Of a stretch of DNA of 64,000 nucleotides, positions 25,224-36,920 are shown piece by piece. The notes beneath the pieces were generated by a model that did not search any database, was not told where the DNA came from, and saw only the letters and a list, made by a program, of their open reading frames with translations. Source of the DNA: Anseranas semipalmata. Its lineage: Eukaryota > Chordata > Aves > Anseriformes > Anseranatidae. The stretch lies in assembly GCA_013399115.1 (NCBI GenBank), contig VXAA01000606.1:252569-316568 (forward strand), read 5' to 3'. Every line of letters begins with the position of its first letter. Position 1 is the first letter of the stretch. Made by a program: the position numbers and the translations under genes.

Positions 25224-26989
25224 ATATTTGTTTTCTAGTGACTTTCACTCTTCTGTTAAGAATTATTTTTTAAAATGCAATTGAGTAATAACAAAAATTT
25301 CCAGATATCTTCATGCCAGCTTTTATTTAGTATATATGAGGGGATCACATCATTAACTGTTGTGAATATTCAGACAGTGGATGCGTATACATATGGTTTT
25401 GAATCACAGAATATATACAATAATTGTCAAGAGTAACTTTTAATCTGAGAAATATTCAAAGACATGTATAATCACACATTTATCTTCCTTGCAATAGCTT
25501 AAAGACTTCCAATCAGGGAATGGAAAAAATACTAGGTGATTAGTGTGTCCGGACACATAATGGTGAGTGGTGAGTAGTTTAAGTGAGCACATTCTAAACA
25601 GAGAAAAATATTTGTCAAATCTGTTACACAGTTTTGGATAGATTTGCTATATTCATCAAGTGGCTGCGTTAGTGATTCTGAAAATTTGAAGATAAAGATA
25701 ACATTAAAAAGCACAGGCTTTAGGGAGAGCTTATGGGGGGGAAAAAGTCATAGAAAGTTTACAGAAATATCATTTCTATTTTATAGGCATTCACATTAGA
25801 AATCACGTTAGCACTTGGTATCCATTAACATACGTGCTAGAGCTCTCTGCTTTTGTGCCTCTGGTTTTAACATCTGTAAGTATAAGGGAAAATCTTGACA
25901 AATGTTTCTGAAGGTTTTATGTGCACTTTATCCCTATGCTAGATTGCAATCCGTGTTATGCCCAGGACAATAACAGGAGAATTGGGATCAGATGACCGGT
26001 ACTGCAGATTAGATGTGAAAAAAGGGTGTTACAACAGCATACCTGCTTCCGCTCAGGTTTTAACCATACCCCGTGCTTCTGTGAGAAGACAAGAGGTGGG
26101 AAAAGGAAAACTGATCTTTTCTTTACATCTGCTTCTATCATGTTTTCCCAGCTAGTTCTCAAAAATGTATCTTAGTAGTGAATATGTTATGCGACTCATT
26201 TTTGAAGGAAGGAATTAAGGCAAACTTCAAGCAATCAATGGCATAAGAAATTTCACCAAAAGCTGGAACAAAAGGTGATTAAATGAAACTGAATCCAAGA
26301 ACACTTTTTTTTTTTTTTTTCTTCCCTGAGAGGAAAGGATAGAATGTCCCTTTAAGGCTAAGTTGATATAAATGTATATAGAATTTTTAAATATAATTCC
26401 CGCGTCCCCAAAGCACTCAATCTTAAATACTGTCAGGTGGGAAGGCCGTGGAAACTCCTTCAGCTAGAGGGTCCCATTCCTCACTTGACAGACTTTTTGA
26501 TAATTTACTCTCATCTCCACCATGCTAAAGACACCAACTAAGGGATATGAGCCAAGTGCTTTTTCCAGGTCCAAGTTAGATTAGTTACAAAAGTTATTAA
26601 TTAACTTGGAAAGAAAAGGGGAGGGTGGTAAGGCAGTCACTATATAGCTCAACATTTTGTAGAAAATTCACATCTTTGATTTTTCTGGTTTTCTGTTTAT
26701 TTGGAATAAGCATTTGAAGTCAGTGGCTGAAAAGAAAGTAAATGATGATGATGAAGTTGTTGTCTGAGTTGATTCTCAGGCCAGGGAAACAGCACCATAG
26801 CAGGCAAATTGAACACCACTTTATCTTTCATGGATGTGAGTAAAGTCTCTTCTGAGGGGAGGGGATAAAGTGGGGAAACACATGTAGTCTAACTGTCTGG
26901 AAGCATGGAAATGTAGTAAGGACACATTTGTAGTCATCAGAAAAGGGGTCCCTTAGAGTTTTTTTGCCGAACTCATTGTGCTCATAGGC

Positions 26990-27045
26990 ATGTTTTACTT
27001 CTCCATGTCTCATTTTCCCCATCTACCAAATATGAGTAATGATTT
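26990..27045 (-). mobile_element. MIR-type SINE fragment, antisense
   Basis: The phrase ctccatgtctcattttcc, then ccatctaccaaatatgag, resembles the antisense MIR/L2-type core 'gcctcagtttccccatctgtaaaatgag'. It is short and diverged, with no flanking duplication visible. Confidence 0.5.
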
Positions 27046-30000
27046 ACTCTTGGTGCAGCTTAAAGCGAGGAAGAAATTGGTGCTGAACTGCCTTTTTCCA
27101 TACACCAAAGTGCTGGAGTCTGAAAAGTCTCAGACATTGCTCTAGGTTTACCCTGCCACAGAGGTCCCCATGGAGAGTGCTCTATTGGCCAAAATCTTTG
27201 CTCTAGGTTATTCTTTTCCTCAGGAAAAATTTCTTTTCCTCTTTTCCCTCCACGAGCAGGAGCACATAGTCATTATGCACAACAGAAATTGTTCAGTGCA
27301 CCAGCAGCCAGTCTTTGCAGCACAACTTTTTGACTACTTTTAATTACACAGTCAATACGAAACAGTACTGGAGTCAAATGGCTTTGGAAATATAAGCCAG
27401 TCTCTAATCTTCTTTGAGATGCCCTTCGACAAAGTACTAGGGGACAAAAAGTGAAAATAATTTATTTTTATTATTGTTATTTCTATAGATTTTTACACAT
27501 CCGGAGTTCACAGTGGGGGAGAAAGTTATAAACCTTTTATCTTTCATGTATATTATTGATAAAAGCCAATGATGACGTTAATGTTATATAAATGTTTTGT
27601 AGGCCTATAATGATTCATGACTTTCTGTACAGTAGCAGTGCTTCTGATATTGTTGCACTGTCTGGAGCTAATGTCCTGATTAATGCATGTTTTCCTTCCT
27701 GATTTAAGAAATAGCTTATGGCTAAAAATCCTTAGATGTTCTCTGATTTATTGCATCTTTTTCTTTTTTTCCCCTTTCTTTCCAACTTTTTATAAATATA
27801 TATACGTACAGTATTTGTAAATGTGTCAGCCTTAGAGATATCCCTGATGCGGTATTCTTATGAGTTGTCTCTAAAGACTGATATTTTTGTTCAAAATTAA
27901 TTTTGTTAGACTGTGTCTGTGAATTTATCATCTTATTGGGGTACTGCAATCAGCGTGTGTTGTTTGTCAAAACAACACCAAACAGATGTGGTCAGATCAT
28001 TTGTTGGCTTGTGGGGTGCAGAGGGGAGGCTGCTTTGACCTAAAGCAGCATGAAGAGTCAGGGTGATCTATCACAGTTTTGGTACAGAAGCATCACACAC
28101 AGGGCACGGGCACCCCAACTTGTTTCCCAGGCGCTGGGGGATGTGTTTGGGAAAGCAGGGGTGTGACGGGGAACATCCTGTGCTAACCAGCTCAGTGGTC
28201 TGCAGGGAACAACTTCTAGGAACATTACTTAGCTCAGTCCTGTGGTCCAAGTAATGCTGAGGTCTGAGCACCAGAATCAAGCAGCAGAGGGTTGGCTTTA
28301 GGGTATTCTAATATTTCATAGAGGTGATTAGGGTAGAGGACAGCCTTGTAAACTGTTGTCCAGAAAGAGAACTAGTTTCATGGTTTATGGTCTCTCCTTG
28401 GGTGACAGAGTCAATAGAAAGTACTGTGCTTCTACAGAGCAGTCAGTGTCTGTTTTTTTTTTTTTTTTTTTTCCTTTGAATTTCCTCATGCACTGAAATC
28501 TAGGTGTTTATAGCAATGTCTATGTTGATTTCTTTAGTCTTAACTCAGAAAACATTGAAGTCAAGAAGAGTCTTCTCAAAACAATTTTGTCTGCAGAGGT
28601 CTTTGTTCAGAACAAGATGCACATATTTCCTCTGCTGCAGGAACTATCCACAGATTCAAAATATATATATATATATATTTAGGTCTTTTTACTAGCAGTG
28701 GACTGTTTGCTGGTTAGCCCTCTGGTCCCTTAGCCTGAACTTGCTGGAAGAATGATGTGCAAAAGAAAGTATCCACTTTGTTTTTATCCACCACGCTGTA
28801 AACCACCTACTTGTGTCCTTTTGTATCTTTTGTGAAGCCTGTTAAAAGCTGTTACCGCTAATTGCTGTGCTTAGCTTGCTGTGTTCTTCTATGGGCAGAA
28901 ACTAGGGAGATCAAAGAGCGGCATACTCCATAAAGTCTTGCAGTGTTCATTCTGCAGCTAATTTACCTGTGCGTGGCTGAGGTACTACACTGAAGGATGG
29001 CACAGAGCATCTGAAAACAGACACAGAGAGAAAAATAGGTTTTATTTCACTCAGACTTTTGGACTGCTTCAACTATAGGCTCAAAATGAACTGTTTTGCA
29101 CTGTTTCAAGGCAGGGCAGTGTCTTTTGAGGCTATCCCAAGGCCTCTCTTCATCTGAAGCAGTCTATTAGGGTGATGCATTTTTCCTCTTCTTAAAAAAT
29201 TTCCATAGAAACATAGGGCAAAACCTCAAGAGTCGTGAAGTTTCATTCCTTCAGTAGATGTTCAAGATCCATAAAACATTTGTTCTATTTCCTCAGGACT
29301 ATAACAAAACTAAGATCTTTATTGTAAGGGACCTAAAAACTTAAAAATGTACATTGTGCCACAAAATAAGAGCTGAAGGATCAAGGGCCTTCTCAGCATC
29401 CAGCGTGCCTGAAATTACAAGTGCCTTGGAGGTGAAAATGCTCACCTAAGCCTATGAAGGGGATCCAATCTGATGTTACAGTGGAAACCCACTTCATCCA
29501 CCTCCCCTTGTCTTAGAAGTGGAGGCCCTGATTGGCATTATTTTAAAAATTTCAAAGGGATGCATCTATAGGGATGCATCTATTCTGAAACACAAAAAGT
29601 CCTCCCAGAGGCCTGCCTTCAGGCTTCGCTTTGGATTCTGACATGAAACACACCAATGTTATTAGGTTGCATTGCCTACCTGCAGTCCTTTGAGGGAGAA
29701 AAGCAAATACTGTAAAGGCAGTATTTTTTAGCTGGAGATGACCTGGGCATCATCAGTGGTTTGGGTAGGTTCTAACTTGGAATCCACCACCTATGGAGCA
29801 GAGAATATGGTTTTTGTCATTTGGTCCTTAAATGGCTTTAGGTAGATAATATCAATCATGCCATCAGCTTAGACACAGCTATAGACTCCAACGGGGTTTA
29901 AATGACATAACTTTTTTTGCTCGGTCTCATCAATTCTTGTAAGAAAGAGCCAATTTTATGTTGTTGGATAAAATACATTAAGAATCCAAATTAGGTATCT

Positions 30001-30300
30001 TCCAGGGGTCTGTCTTGCTTTATATTATTCACCAGACCTCTGGTGAATATATAAAATATATATATAGTTACCAGCTGATGCTTATCCACACTCATAGAAA
30101 TAACAGTATTATTAACTATTCCTCTATATTTTGTGTCATGACTGTAAGGGCTTGTCTGAATAATAAAGATTCCCTTGAGTGGGACTCACTAGGGGAAATG
30201 ACTGTTTAATAAAGACGGATAATGTAGATGAATCATTTTGACTACTTAGAGGAGCAATTGTGCTAAAACTCCTGAACTTAGACAAAGTCCTTCTGAACAT
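27046..30300. other. Non-coding stretch, no gene recognised
   Basis: A/T-rich, with a T20 run at 28453-28472, an (AT)n run near 28660-28678 and a 14-bp tandem duplication at 29557-29584. I found no exon, RNA gene or dated transposon. Confidence 0.55.
29557..29584 (+). repeat. 14-bp tandem duplication
   Basis: gggatgcatctata is followed directly by gggatgcatctatt, two adjacent copies differing only at the last base. It is a minor slippage-type duplication. Confidence 0.85.
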
Positions 30301-30304
30301 ATTA

Positions 30305-30360
30305 GGGGGTCAAATCCTGCCCCTTGAAATTATTGTTATATTGCTGCTGATTGAAAAAGG
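30305..30360 (+). repeat. Possible sauropsid-type repeat fragment
   Basis: The phrase gggggtcaaatcctgcccct is reminiscent of 'gggtcaaatcctgcccttggttacac', which I associate with old repeats of birds, turtles and crocodilians. Only the first 20 bases or so are similar. Confidence 0.3.
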
Positions 30361-32167
30361 GCTGAGGTGTTTGGGATCAGGGACAGACTTTTAACAGTGT
30401 GAATATAATTCGTTTACATGGGTGAAACTTATATGTTATCTTTTATTTTTTAAACTCTAAGACTGCAAGTAGTGTAAAAAACATGCCAATATAAACGTCT
30501 ATATTACATCTTCATATGTTGAAAAATGTCTTTAAAACAGATTTCTGCTAAATTATATAGCTTAGTTTTCTCTCTTCCTCATGATGTGATACTTCATGCT
30601 ACACTGAAAGAATAAGAATATGAGTTTATTAAGTTTACTCAAAAAACTATTCAGTCATCTGTATGAGCTTTTGGAGCTATGTCAACATTTTCTTGAAAGA
30701 TATCTGAGATTATTTGATGTTTACTTTTTTTAAGTACAGTATTTGTGAGTAAAAGTGCACAAGAACATTTTATTACATTTTAAATGTAATTCCTGATCCC
30801 AAGGTGCTGTCTATATAAATCTGAACAAACCTACGAAATCACTATCTATATTAGATCAGCAAATCCTCTCAGTCCCAGAACTGGCCACTGTGTTAAGAAT
30901 AAGAGGCAAAAGTGAAATTCCTTGGTAATAAAACTTCTGAGCCTTGACAACTGTGAGGTAATGCCATTTCTTGCAGCATTGCCTAGACCTTTCAAAGTAC
31001 ACTACTCTTTATTATATGCCTTTCCTCTGCCCCTAAACCTTCACTTCTAAAATGCACATCTCACAGGTAACTACTATATAATGTACTTTTCAATCAACCT
31101 CCTAATTCACTCAATGCAGCATGAGTTTTAGATAAACTGGGAAGATGTGAAATGCAGAATAAAAGGTTTAGGTTGTACAAGACCACTCACCTGTTTTAAA
31201 TCTTTCTCTACCTATGGAAAAAAAATACCGAAAGAGCTCTTCTCCAGGGTAATTCATGGTGGTCCAGCGCTTCTCCCAGGCAGCGAGGACACCACCTCCC
31301 TGCATCCCCGCAAGCTCCTGCCCCAGTCTTTTAGGGGGACTTGCATCTTCTTTCAGCTCGTTCTCACCGAGTCTTTTGTCAGGCCACGTGTAGGCAACAA
31401 AATGATCATTCCCTTAGACCCACCAGCTTTGCAGGGGGAATTTTCCCCAGTAAGCCCAAGTGCCTGTGCTGGTATTGTACTATCCTCACTCCAATATGCT
31501 TCTGTATTTCAGCCAGCAGTGGAAGTGGGCAGTACTGGAAGGGCTTAGATGGTTTTGCTTTTTTGCTGTCTTTGGTTTCAATAAATAAAAAAATCCTAAA
31601 GGTGAAACAAAGGGTGAATCAGATTTCATCTGGAAAGTAGAACAAGGAGACTCGTAAGGGCCTGTCTCCTAATTACCAGATTTCCCATAACTTATGTGTA
31701 AATCCCCTAAACTGAAGAACCTAAATGCAGCATTAAAATTTGTGTTGTGGTTTGTAAGCAGATCCAAGCTTTTGCAGAGTAATTGCTTGCTGCTGCTGTT
31801 ATTATTTACACTTGCACATGCAGTCCATGGTGGGCTTGTCTCTGCTGGCAGTGTGGGTAGGTTTAAATTTACTCTGATCAAGTCAAAATGCCCTGCTGAG
31901 AGGCTCAGGTTCAGTATCATGCTAATAAAGTATGTGACTCTTGGACAAGAGCTGTTCTCCATCTGGCAAGCACAGAGCACGGGCTTGAGTAGGATTTCAG
32001 TTGTGTGCGGTAATCCCTCTAGATGTAAACAAAAGTTTTTGGGGACCTAATACCTGAGAAATACATGCAAAAATACAGTTCTGTCTCAAAAATACATGCT
32101 CCACTGTTAACAATCATAGAGTTCATGGAAGTACTTACAGACAAAGTAAGGGGCAGCTAGTAATTAT
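30361..32167. other. Non-coding stretch, no gene recognised
   Basis: An open frame of 133 codons (31147-31548, plus) crosses a locally G/C-richer segment but shows no recognisable domain or codon signal. A minus-strand perfect splice-donor match (actcacctg) lies at 31185-31193. No exon can be built from these pieces. Confidence 0.5.
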
Positions 32168-32400
32168 ATACACAGATTTTTTTTTTTTTTTTTTGCCTGC
32201 CTTTAATCAAGCTAATCTTTACTGTACAAGGTAGAGCATGGCCAATATGGAAACATCTGTGTTATGCAAATTCTCCTGAACTGGTTAGATGGCAGGTAAC
32301 CGATTATAGTTTGGAGCTGTTCCATGTAGACTGGATTAAAAATTTCCAGCAAGTCAGTCCAGCAAAAATCTGTGTGGTTACTTTTGATGCATACACAGAT
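32168..32400 (-). mobile_element. Candidate minus-strand retrocopy with 10-bp TSD and poly(A)
   Basis: Read on the minus strand, a body of about 196 bp (32390 to 32195) ends in A17 and is bounded by the decamer atacacagat at 32168-32177 and 32391-32400. An AGTAAA hexamer, a known variant polyadenylation signal, ends 23 bases before the A run (plus-strand 32218-32223). An ATTAAA lies 7 bases before it. Tail, signal and target-site duplication together suggest a retroposed 3' mRNA end. I do not recognise the source gene. The decamer is somewhat low in complexity, so chance is possible. Confidence 0.5.
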
Positions 32401-33900
32401 GTGAGCTTCTATGTTGACTGCTTTCAGCTGAAACTAGTGGTAGTTTAAAAACAGAAAAATTATTAAGGTACTGAGAAAACTCAAAGATGGATTGAATTCA
32501 TCCTTGGATTTCCAAACCAAATTTCCAGCCGTTTTGGCTACGGTAGGTTTTTCTCCTATCATTGAAGTGTTCTTTAAGAAATACCCAATCTATCTCCCAT
32601 GGTCCCATAGCACCTCCGTTGACATCCATAAAGAGACAGGTGAGTGGGCTCCGGAGCAGCTTGAGCCTCTCCATGGAGAGGAGTAGGGCTGGAGCTGCTC
32701 ATGGCAGCCCAGGGCAAGATTGTGTCCTTGCTGCACGGTGAATCAGTGAGACCAATTGCAGGGGAAGATGCCAGCCTTTAGACAAAAGAAACTGCCAAGC
32801 TGAATTGGCAGCCGTAGGTGAAGATGAAGCTTTGGGAGAGCGTTGGGTACCACAGGACCCTACGTCATGGGTCCAGCTCCTAAAACACCAGCTCTGCTGT
32901 GTTATGGACAGCAGCTCCAAAGATCTTAAGAATAAATCCTGCCAAGGCTAATAGTTTTCCTATTTCAAAAAGTTGGGCTGCTTCACTGCTGGATGGGCTT
33001 GCTGCTGTCTGGCACTGGAGCTTGTGGGATTAATGTTTCATACCCATAGCATTGAAATAAATGGGGACAAGATTATGTGAATTAAACAAAAAGTAGCCTG
33101 ATGATTTTCTTTCTAAATGTAAGCTTGGCCCAGTACGTTCATACTGGTCAGAGATAAGTGACTCTTCACTGCAAAATATTTTATATTGTGTAGATCATGT
33201 TAATTGCAAACATGCTGAAATGGTCTCTGCTGCTGCTGCCGCTGATTCACTGGTGACCTGTATAAGGAGGCAACACATGCTTACTGTTAAAAAAAGAACA
33301 GAAGGATCATCTATTGCTCAGATGAAAGACAGAGACAAAATAACCAATCTGTAATGCAGATTTATTAATAGTCATTCACTGGTTTTCACTGAAATACTCT
33401 TCATGTAACCTTGACTTTATTAAGTAGTCCTTAAGGTGCATTTTGAAGACAGATAATGAGTTTGGGGAATAGTCTTATCTACATCAAGCTAATCTTTAAC
33501 AGCTTGGAAGGGAACTCACAGAAACTTTTCCACTTTAAGTGACATAGCCATGTTCAAATCAAGCCTTTTAAAATGTCATTTTAATAGGAAGAGTTTACAG
33601 GCATTTTTAATAGCTACACTTCATAGAGGAATATGATTTAAATAAAAGTGATAGAAACATTTATTGAGTTTTTAATAGTATTAATGGGGCTGGAGGGAAG
33701 GGGCATTGGAGAAGCAGGAACGCAACTCTGTGCGGTTGAGCAGCACTTTGTGTCGTGATTAATAAAGACAAGGCAGCTCTTCCTTGGAAAAACAGCTTCT
33801 TTCATGGTGGCAGTCTCTTTAAAAGGGAGGGCTGGTGGGAAGGCAGGGGTTTTGAATGGTATTTGGCTGCTGAGCCTGCACATGCCGCATTGTCCAGCTT
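32401..33900. other. Non-coding stretch with one possible exon end
   Basis: An open frame from 32492 runs through a perfect splice-donor match (CAG|GTGAGT at 32637-32645). No convincing acceptor or recognisable protein supports an exon. The remainder is unremarkable, with a small CTG/CCG run near 33230-33244. Confidence 0.45.
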
Positions 33901-33969
33901 CCATGGGGAGAAGAAGTTTGCAAGAACCTCCTGACCCCGTGCCGACACGCAGACTGCTTGTGTGCGTGA

Positions 33970-33990
33970 GGGAGAGAAGGGTGGGGAGGG
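33970..33990 (+). promoter_or_regulatory. Canonical G-quadruplex motif (GGG loops 6-1-1)
   Basis: Four runs of at least three G are separated by AGAGAA, T and A, satisfying the usual G3+N1-7 rule. It lies at the left edge of the G/C-rich block that extends to 36.25 kb. Folding in the cell is inference. Confidence 0.7.
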
Positions 33991-34049
33991 AAGAACAAAA
34001 AGAAACTCAAAGGAAAACAAACCAAGGGTCGCTATTTTAATGAGACAGC

Positions 34050-35400
34050 TCAGAGTTATCCCATCTGCACTTTCTCCTCAGTTTGCAGGATGTCCTTGAG
34101 AATAATTTCACTTTTCCTGTATCGTGTGTAGAAATGCAGACGTGGATGTGCACCCATAGGCACAGCCTTTCCCTTCAGTTGCTCACACCGCGGGCTGAAT
34201 TTTAACCCTCTTGGGCAGCCAGACAAATTTCACGAACCCTCTTCTGCTGATTCCGGTTGGCTTAGCTCATGTTGTTTTGCTTTCTTTATTGTTTGGGCAT
34301 CATATGTCCCAGCTCTCCCGGGTGCACACACATTTGGTTTCTGACTAATGCGAGGCCTCTGTCAGAGAGACAGCGTTTGTCATCTAACATCCAGAGTCTC
34401 TTGGAGTCAGGTCATGACTCAGACACCACAAACTGTATACAGAACAGACCACAAATTCCTCCAGTAGAATTGAACAAGGCTTTCCGAGAAGCCACTTCCC
34501 CCACTGGTTATATCCTAACCCTGGCTGACAGGTAGCAAATAACTGTGGCTCTTAAGTGACATTTTTTGAATATTTTTTCTTATTTTTTTGTTGTTGTATT
34601 CGCGGCTGTTTAAAATCCTGCCTTTTCATGTGCATGTAGAATGTGCTTTTGGCTAGAAAGACTTTATGAAAATACTGGCACTGATCAACATTAAGGTCCA
34701 AGGCTCGGGATTTTGAGTGGGCACCAAATGCCGGCACTCAGCCTGCTTGATTAAGGTTTCCCAGAGCTGCTCTTGTGTGCTTTGTGCATGAAACCCATAA
34801 ATCGGCCGGGGTCTGCTCGAATGGCTCCTGAACTTTGGCAAAACCTTTCGATGAACCTGCTGGGGGCTGGTGGGGAGGGAGGTTTGCGAGGAAACCTGAC
34901 TCCAGGTGAGCTGCCCAGGCTGGGGACCAGCAGACATTTCCAATTTGAAGGCAGAGTCAGAGTTAACAAATCTGCTAACAAGACTTGCACACTTGCTGAC
35001 CAGTAGTAAATCCTGGCTCGATTTATTACCAAATGCAGCACTTTGGCATGAGTCCTCAGTGTCATTTTGCAAGTGGATTGGGAGCAAGTTGCGATCTTAA
35101 ATCCTCGCTGGAAAACCCGGTCGTGAGAACCAGCTGGGGTGCAGCCCTTTGATTTAATTTCTCCCTCTCTTTCTCTCTCCCTCTCTCTTTCTCTCTCTCT
35201 CTCTCTCTTTTTTTTTTAACAAACCAAGACCATTCATCTGCCAATGCACTATTCTGTGCTCTTTTGTCAATAGAAAAGTTGTTTTGCTAATGGTTATCTG
35301 TCTGCAAGTCCTTGACCTGCTTGTAAACACATTTCTGCAGGAAAACCCCAGGCCATGGCCTCGAGCCTTTACGTCAACAAGAAGAGATAAAGTGACCAAA
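34050..35400. promoter_or_regulatory. G/C-richer non-coding block, possible regulatory DNA
   Basis: Compared with its surroundings this segment has more CpG and fewer stop codons, so open frames overlap on both strands (the longest is 144 codons, minus, 34653-35087). None resembles a known protein. Strong-looking 5' splice-site text (ccag|gtgagc) occurs at 34902-34911. A T/C-rich run at 35159-35217 divides it. The placement beside the CTCF-like site and CpG cluster suggests regulatory or first-exon sequence, but nothing proves this. Confidence 0.3.
35159..35217 (+). repeat. Pyrimidine (CT)n/T microsatellite
   Basis: An imperfect CT-rich tract of about 50 bp ends in a run of T. It is a homopyrimidine stretch within the G/C-richer block and responsible for the charged low-complexity frames on the opposite strand. 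Confidence 0.9.
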
Positions 35401-35422
35401 ACTTAACCTGATCTGGCCTGGA

Positions 35423-35436
35423 GTGCCCTCTACTGC
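35423..35436 (-). promoter_or_regulatory. CTCF-like binding motif
   Basis: The bases gtgccctctactgc match 13 of 14 positions of the reverse CTCF core SYGCCMYCTRSTGG, differing only at the last base. The motif is therefore oriented on the minus strand. It sits about 200 bp before the CpG-rich cluster, a common arrangement at promoters and domain borders. Occupancy cannot be judged from sequence. Confidence 0.5.
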
Positions 35437-35640
35437 CCCTTGACCAAATACTTCCCTAATCTGCGTCCTTCTGAAAGGAACACATTGTTGTGTAAAGAAG
35501 TATTACCTGGAATGAAATCAATTTTTGGAGCCCAGCTTCCTCCTCCCTTCTCCCTGCCCGTAGCCCAAGCCAACTGAGTCACTGGAGGTTAAGGAACAAG
35601 GTCTGGGTAGGTTTGGGTGGAAGGGCAGGAATTTTCCCCC

Positions 35641-36240
35641 AAGTCACCCCTCTGCCCGTGCTCCAGGCGCCTGTCACCAGCCAGCAGCCTGCCCGCGGTC
35701 CGTCACGCTGCGTTGTGTGCACCACCTTTCAAGCCGTGGAACAAATGCTGGAAAAAACCGAACTTGCCGATCGAGTTGCTTTTAAAAGCCGTTCACTCAT
35801 CCCTCGGGATTTGTTCTGGATTTGTTCCTCGATACGTCCAGGATTCGGGGAGTCGCTAACCTCCTGGCACGGCCCGAAGTGTGGTGGGGGGCCCTGAGCT
35901 TTGTTCATAAGAGCTGGGCTAGAAAATCGAGGTGCTCTGTAATGGGGAAATGCACCCTGTGGAAAGGCCGATGTTCAACGCGTGAATGAGAAAAGGGAAA
36001 AACACAGGGCAGTTCTAGAGATAAGATGACAAACTCCAATTGCAGCTCACAAAGGGAGCATTCATTGTGTCGCGCCTCTGTTCGCACCCTGCTTAAACCG
36101 CTCACGAGGCCGCTGCAGGGGGGTTCGTGACTAAGCGGGAAGCTGGTGGGTCACGTTCCTCCGGGGCGCTGGGTTTTAATTCAGTCACAGGTTGCGGCTC
36201 GGTGACGCAATGATGGGCTCATTCCTTTGGCCAAAGGTGG
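35641..36240. promoter_or_regulatory. CpG-island-like cluster
   Basis: I counted 37 CpG in these 600 bp, against roughly one per 100 bp or fewer in typical parts of the window. With a G+C content I estimate in the mid-fifties percent, the observed/expected CpG ratio is around 0.8. CpG islands in vertebrates usually mark unmethylated promoters or developmental regulatory DNA. A TGACGCAAT site (36203-36211), similar to CRE or ATF/C-EBP motifs, lies at its right end. No TATA box, recognisable coding exon or clear transcript direction is visible. Confidence 0.6.
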
Positions 36241-36249
36241 TGGTGGGGA

Positions 36250-36899
36250 TGGGTGGTCAGACAGGGCATCACCAGAACTTTGTGGTTTAACAGTAGCACA
36301 AGAAAAATGTGTGTAAAACTTTTGCTACCCCAAGCCAAAGTTTTTGTAGTGGAGCGAGGCAGCCATGAGGGAAGATCCTGTGATGCTCTGCCCTTCCCTC
36401 CAGGACCCTGAATCAGACAGGGGCATCTCCATGATCCATGTACCTGAGTGAGATGGGGGTTTGGACTGAGTATTGCACCCTTAATTTTATAGGTAGGTTT
36501 AATTCATTTTATGGGATTCCACAGGAAGCACTTCACTCTCCATAACCCTCAGATGGCATTTTTAGGAGACAAAATAAAGACTTGTAGAAAACTGTTTTTA
36601 TTTTTACTTAACAAAAAACTCATAAAATGTGTTTGATTTTTCGTTGTTGTTATGACACGAAAAAACTTTCAAAACTTTGTTTTGGGTGTTTCACAACAAA
36701 ACCTTGTTTCGTAAAACTTAACAAAATCAAATGATCTGCAAAGGGATAATGAGATACTGCAACCAGTGTGATTCACAACTTCTTGATGCCATTCTCCAGT
36801 CGCTCAGATTGAACTGGGCTGTGACTAAGTCTTGAATTAGCCAGACCTAATATGTGTAGATGATCACTGGATGTGAAACTGTACATGACAGACCAGAAA
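36250..36899. other. Non-coding, A/T-rich after the CpG cluster
   Basis: G+C falls sharply. At 36640-36725 the motifs acgaaa, gttttg, caaaac and tttcgt form a loose quasi-palindrome. No gene or known repeat is recognised. Confidence 0.45.
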
Positions 36900-36920
36900 C
36901 CCCCTCAGGGTCTGAGGGGG
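36900..36920. repeat. 9-bp perfect G/C stem with 3-base loop
   Basis: ccccctcag is followed by ggt and then by its exact reverse complement ctgaggggg, and eight A follow directly. The stem would be very stable in single-stranded form. It resembles an intrinsic terminator only superficially: these are bacterial signals and the context is vertebrate. Confidence 0.7.

Larger units (their letters stand above)
23470..26985. other. Non-coding A/T-rich stretch with simple repeats
   Basis: No gene is recognised. Contains AAAC-rich bases near 23628, short GT/GA-rich sequence near 24020-24050, the (CT)19 microsatellite at 24914-24951, the palindromic AT/GT repeat at 25190-25223 and a T16 run at 26305-26320. 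Confidence 0.55.

Noticed and set aside
31147..31548. 133-codon plus-strand open frame
   Set aside because: No recognisable motif, and a frame of this length is expected by chance in 64 kb.
34653..35087. 144-codon minus-strand open frame
   Set aside because: It overlaps other open frames on both strands in G/C-richer DNA, shows no known domain and has no splice context. Low stop density explains it.
35494..35510. tgtaaagaagtat, similar to part of mature miR-1/miR-206
   Set aside because: The seed region differs and only about 8 bp of a possible opposite arm (aatacttc) can pair, so there is no proper precursor hairpin.
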